Source of the DNA: Microcoleus sp. FACHB-61
Lineage (GTDB): Bacteria; Cyanobacteriota; Cyanobacteriia; Cyanobacteriales; Microcoleaceae
NCBI GenBank assembly: GCA_014695295.1
Contig: JACJNY010000045.1
Location: 1-64,000, forward strand
DNA: 64,000 nucleotides
Reading direction: 5' to 3'
Below the pieces are notes generated by a model that made no database searches, was not told the origin of the DNA, and was given only the letters and a program-made list of their open reading frames with translations. This document shows positions 61,644 through 64,000 of the stretch, in pieces; the stretch's first letter is position 1; each line of letters begins with the position of its first letter. A program made the position numbers and the translations under genes.

Positions 61644-62720
61644 ATGCCAGAATCTTTTTTGCTCGGCCGGCTGCAGCTGCAATTCAACAGCGAAGCCGCT
61701 GATATTATTACAGACTTATCCGCTGTTGCTTTAACTCCCGATGGCAATTTGTGGGTGGGTTCCGATGAAACGACTTCCATCGAGCGTTTGTCGCCTGTCG
61801 GGCCTCATATTTTTGGAAAACATCAAAGATTTGCGATCGCAGATTTTATCGATCTACCTGGAAAATGCGAAATCGATATCGAAGGAATGGATTTCAGCAG
61901 CGATTATCTGTGGCTGGTCGGTTCTCACAGCACAAAGCGCAAAAAAACTAAAGGCAAAGACGCAGAAAAAGACATTGAAAGATTAGCACAAATCGAGACA
62001 GAGGTCAACCGCTATTTGCTGGCGCGCATTCCTATGAAAGACGGGATTTTGTGCGAGTCAATTTCGCATCCAGACAATCCCAAAAGCAAACAGAAAGTTG
62101 GATGCCTTCAGCGGACAGAAACGGGTAATTTGCTGACAGACGCGCTCAAAGATGACACCCACCTCGGTCTATATTTATCTGTGCCGATTCCGAGTAAAGA
62201 AAATGGCTTTGATATTGAAGGGTTAGCGGTGCGGGGCGATCGCATTTTTATCGGTTTGCGGGGGCCGGTGCTGCGAGGTTGGGCGATAATTTTAGAAATA
62301 GAAGTTGAAGAGGCAGAACCGGGAGTTTTAAGGCTTAAGGAAATTGGGAAAAAAGGGAAATTGTACAACAAACATTTTGTTGATTTGAACGGTTTGGGCG
62401 TGCGAGAATTGTGCTGGGACGGAAAAGATTTGATTGTTTTAGCCGGGCCGACGATGACTTTATCGGGGGCGACGAGGGTTTTTCGGTTAAAGGGGATTTT
62501 AGGGCGATCGGGCGACAGTATTACTGGACAAGATGGGGGAGATTTGAAGGTATTGTTTGACTTGCCTTTTAAGGTGGGTACGGACAATGCTGAGGGGTTG
62601 AGCCTGTTTCCCTATTTGGGGGAGGAGAATTCGCTGTTAGTGGTTTACGATTCACCGGATGCGGAGAGAATGATTGATAAGAATGGTATTTTGGCGGATA
62701 TTTTTAGGCTGGGTTTGTAG
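61644..62720 (+). CDS. DUF3616 family protein
   Basis: A 358-residue protein with a beta-propeller-like pattern: SAVALTPDGNLWVGSDETTS, IDIEGMDFSSDYLWLVGSHS near residues 75-95, FDIEGLAVRGDRIFIGLRGP near 190-210 and GTDNAEGLSLFPYLGEENSL near 310-330. The repeated D-x-E-G-x motif and family length identify DUF3616. No signal peptide is seen. Function unknown; such propellers often bind substrates or partners. The ATG at 61644 fits the first beta strand better than the start at 61632. Confidence 0.88.
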   Translation: MPESFLLGRLQLQFNSEAADIITDLSAVALTPDGNLWVGSDETTSIERLSPVGPHIFGKHQRFAIADFIDLPGKCEIDIEGMDFSSDYLWLVGSHSTKRKKTKGKDAEKDIERLAQIETEVNRYLLARIPMKDGILCESISHPDNPKSKQKVGCLQRTETGNLLTDALKDDTHLGLYLSVPIPSKENGFDIEGLAVRGDRIFIGLRGPVLRGWAIILEIEVEEAEPGVLRLKEIGKKGKLYNKHFVDLNGLGVRELCWDGKDLIVLAGPTMTLSGATRVFRLKGILGRSGDSITGQDGGDLKVLFDLPFKVGTDNAEGLSLFPYLGEENSLLVVYDSPDAERMIDKNGILADIFRLGL

Positions 62721-62788
62721 TTGCGCTGTTTTCGCTAAAAGGGTTTAAGATAACAGTCCATAAACTCTTGTAGGCTAGTAGCAGTAGT

Positions 62789-62914
62789 AGGGTGCGTCAG
62801 AAGGGGAGATATTTTGGAGGATTAATCAGCCATGAAATGATGCACGATCCGATTAGGAATGTGCGTCAGATGGGAGTTTTCCGAGAATTAATTAGAAATT
62901 AACTGACGCACCCT
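62789..62914. repeat. Element with 12-bp terminal inverted repeats AGGGTGCGTCAG
   Basis: AGGGTGCGTCAG at 62789-62800 is exactly inverted at 62903-62914 (CTGACGCACCCT), spanning 126 bp, with inner GTGCGTCAGA/TCTGACG-like matches. It lies between two convergent genes and resembles the TAGGGTGCG ends in the 7.3- and 29.7-kb repeats. Confidence 0.6.
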
Positions 62915-62924
62915 AGAAGTGGGG

Positions 62925-64000
62925 TTAATTGTCGAGCGCATCCCTTCGCCGCTGGCTGTAGCGTTTCAATTCATCAATTAAGTGAGTATCGTTAGAAGCT
63001 GTTCTCGCTCCCGCTTCCGCCGCCCAGCGCTTCAAATCTTGAATTTGCGATCGCGCGATCGCAGCTAAAGGTACTGTATCCTCGATCGACCTCAAAATAT
63101 CCTCCGTCATCAAATCCCGGCGCTGTCCATTGACAAAAGTGCCAAAAGCCCGGTACAATCCATCAATTACAACTTGCTCGATTTCTGCACCGCTAAAATT
63201 CTCAGCGCACTTCGCCAAAATCTCCAAATCAAACTCCCGCAATCTAGTCGGCCGCAAACGCTGCAAATGCACTTTAAAAATATCTTGCCGTTCCGATTCT
63301 GAGGGCAAATTCAAAAAGAAAATTTCATCAAATCTGCCCTTCCTCAGCAACTCTGCCGGCAAAATCCGCACGTTATTTGCAGTTGCGACGATAAACACCG
63401 GACTGGTTTTTTCCTGCATCCAAGTGATCAAACTGCCGAATACCCGGCGCGAAGTTCCCGAATCGCCGTCGCCACCGCTGATAATGTTGCCGAAGGCTTT
63501 ATCTATTTCATCGATCCACAAAACGCAAGGGGCGATCGCCTCTGCTAATTGTATCATTTGCCTAACGCGGCTTTCGCTTTCCCCGACCACGCCGCCGAAC
63601 AATCTGCCAGTATCCAATCTGAGCAGCGGCAAACGCCATTCGCAAGCAATAGTTTTCGCCGATAAAGATTTGCCCGTTCCTTGAATTCCTACTAACAAAA
63701 CGCCTTTAGGATTTGGTATTCCGTAGCGGCGCGCCTCGTCAGTAAAAGCATCTTGCCGCATCTTTACCCACTGCTTCAAATTCTCCAAGCCGCCCACACT
63801 TTTCAGGGATTCTCGGGAATTGAAAAACTCCAAAATCCCCGTCTGGCGAATTGCTTGCTGTTTTTCCTCCAAAACTCCGTCAATATCTGACTCGTTAATT
63901 TGTTGTTTTGCCGCTAAAGCTTTAGCCAAAACCCGCCGGATTCGAGCGCGGCTCAAACCTTGGCAAGCTTTAACCAACTGTTCCCTTGCTAAACCGCTAA
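62925..64000 (-). CDS. Ycf46-like AAA+ ATPase, 5' part beyond the window
   Basis: The frame stays open to the window edge (GLAREQLVKACQ ahead of the first internal start), so this is the C-terminal part, at least 358 residues, of a longer protein, probably about 500 residues. Clear AAA+ motifs are present: VGGLENLKQWVKMRQDAF, Walker A PKGVLLVGIQGTGKSLSAKT, Walker B APCVLWIDEIDKAF, sensor VFIVATANNVRILPAELLRK and the arginine finger GRFDEIF. The layout matches the Ycf46 family conserved in cyanobacteria and some plastids. Its role is not known; a link to photosynthesis regulation under low CO2 has been suggested. Confidence 0.92.
   Translation of the reverse strand, partial: SGLAREQLVKACQGLSRARIRRVLAKALAAKQQINESDIDGVLEEKQQAIRQTGILEFFNSRESLKSVGGLENLKQWVKMRQDAFTDEARRYGIPNPKGVLLVGIQGTGKSLSAKTIACEWRLPLLRLDTGRLFGGVVGESESRVRQMIQLAEAIAPCVLWIDEIDKAFGNIISGGDGDSGTSRRVFGSLITWMQEKTSPVFIVATANNVRILPAELLRKGRFDEIFFLNLPSESERQDIFKVHLQRLRPTRLREFDLEILAKCAENFSGAEIEQVVIDGLYRAFGTFVNGQRRDLMTEDILRSIEDTVPLAAIARSQIQDLKRWAAEAGARTASNDTHLIDELKRYSQRRRDALDN

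Overview
The window looks like chromosomal DNA from a filamentous, non-heterocystous cyanobacterium of the Microcoleus/Oscillatoria type. The evidence is the many GCGATCGC (HIP1) octamers, cyanobacterium-typical genes (ndhL followed by a DUF3007 gene and trpA, a cyAbrB regulator, a BicA-type bicarbonate transporter, a ycf46-like AAA ATPase, a phytol kinase homologue), heptameric tandem repeats, and many short GC-rich palindromic and MITE-like repeats. The genus is an inference; no rRNA is present. Two tRNAs are present (Leu-UAA without intron, and a CAU tRNA).

Layout. 1-7.7 kb: a membrane protein, then the urease genes ureD-ureA-ureB and ureC on the minus strand, with a GT61 glycosyltransferase gene wedged between ureB and ureC. 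Diverging from ureD are a formamidase and an FmdB-type zinc-ribbon gene. The shared upstream region holds a GTA-N8-TAC (NtcA-type) site and a near-consensus Fur/Zur-type box. 8-14.4 kb: two paralogous membrane histidine kinases flanking a decayed queC copy and a PhnD-like lipoprotein. 14.5-17.9 kb: tRNA-Leu, ndhL-DUF3007, trpA and a repeat-bearing lipoprotein with a decayed tail. 18.5-21.5 kb: remains of a giant Ser/Thr-kinase/AAA/GAF/histidine-kinase protein. 21.8-28.1 kb: an NAD-biosynthesis cluster (pncB, nadD, a NrtR-type Nudix regulator, a PchB-like chorismate mutase, nadE) that continues within 7-bp spacings into an RTX-DUF192 protein and an orphan Csx3 ring-nuclease homologue. 28.6-38.5 kb: phytol kinase, ABM and DinB proteins, bicA, two glycosyltransferases, a TPR protein, a large hypothetical protein and two very small proteins. 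38.8-49.7 kb: upp, a DUF4360 secreted protein, a urc1-cyclase-urc4 operon, two tandem zinc-ribbon methyltransferases, a cytosine-deaminase-like gene and queC. 49.8-64 kb: a CNNM/CorC-type membrane protein, pyrR, cbiB, a GFA protein, an Rrf2 regulator, cyAbrB, a broken dCache receptor gene, a site-2 protease, a DUF3616 protein and the 3' part of a ycf46-like gene cut by the window edge.

How the genes fit together. The most coherent theme is nitrogen recovery from pyrimidines and amides. A cytosine-deaminase-like enzyme could yield uracil. UPP corresponds to fungal Urc6, and URC1 (a GTP-cyclohydrolase-II-like protein) and URC4 (DUF1688) are the core of the fungal/bacterial URC uracil-degradation pathway, whose nitrogen is released as urea. 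Urease would split urea, and formamidase would free ammonia from formamide. A tandem class III nucleotidyl cyclase is translationally coupled to urc4 inside this operon, which I regard as the most interesting arrangement here. A second theme is genome plasticity: GC-rich palindromic repeats appear to have inserted in frame into ureC, nadE and a glycosyltransferase gene, several MITE-like families are scattered between genes, and at least four large or regulatory genes are visibly decaying.
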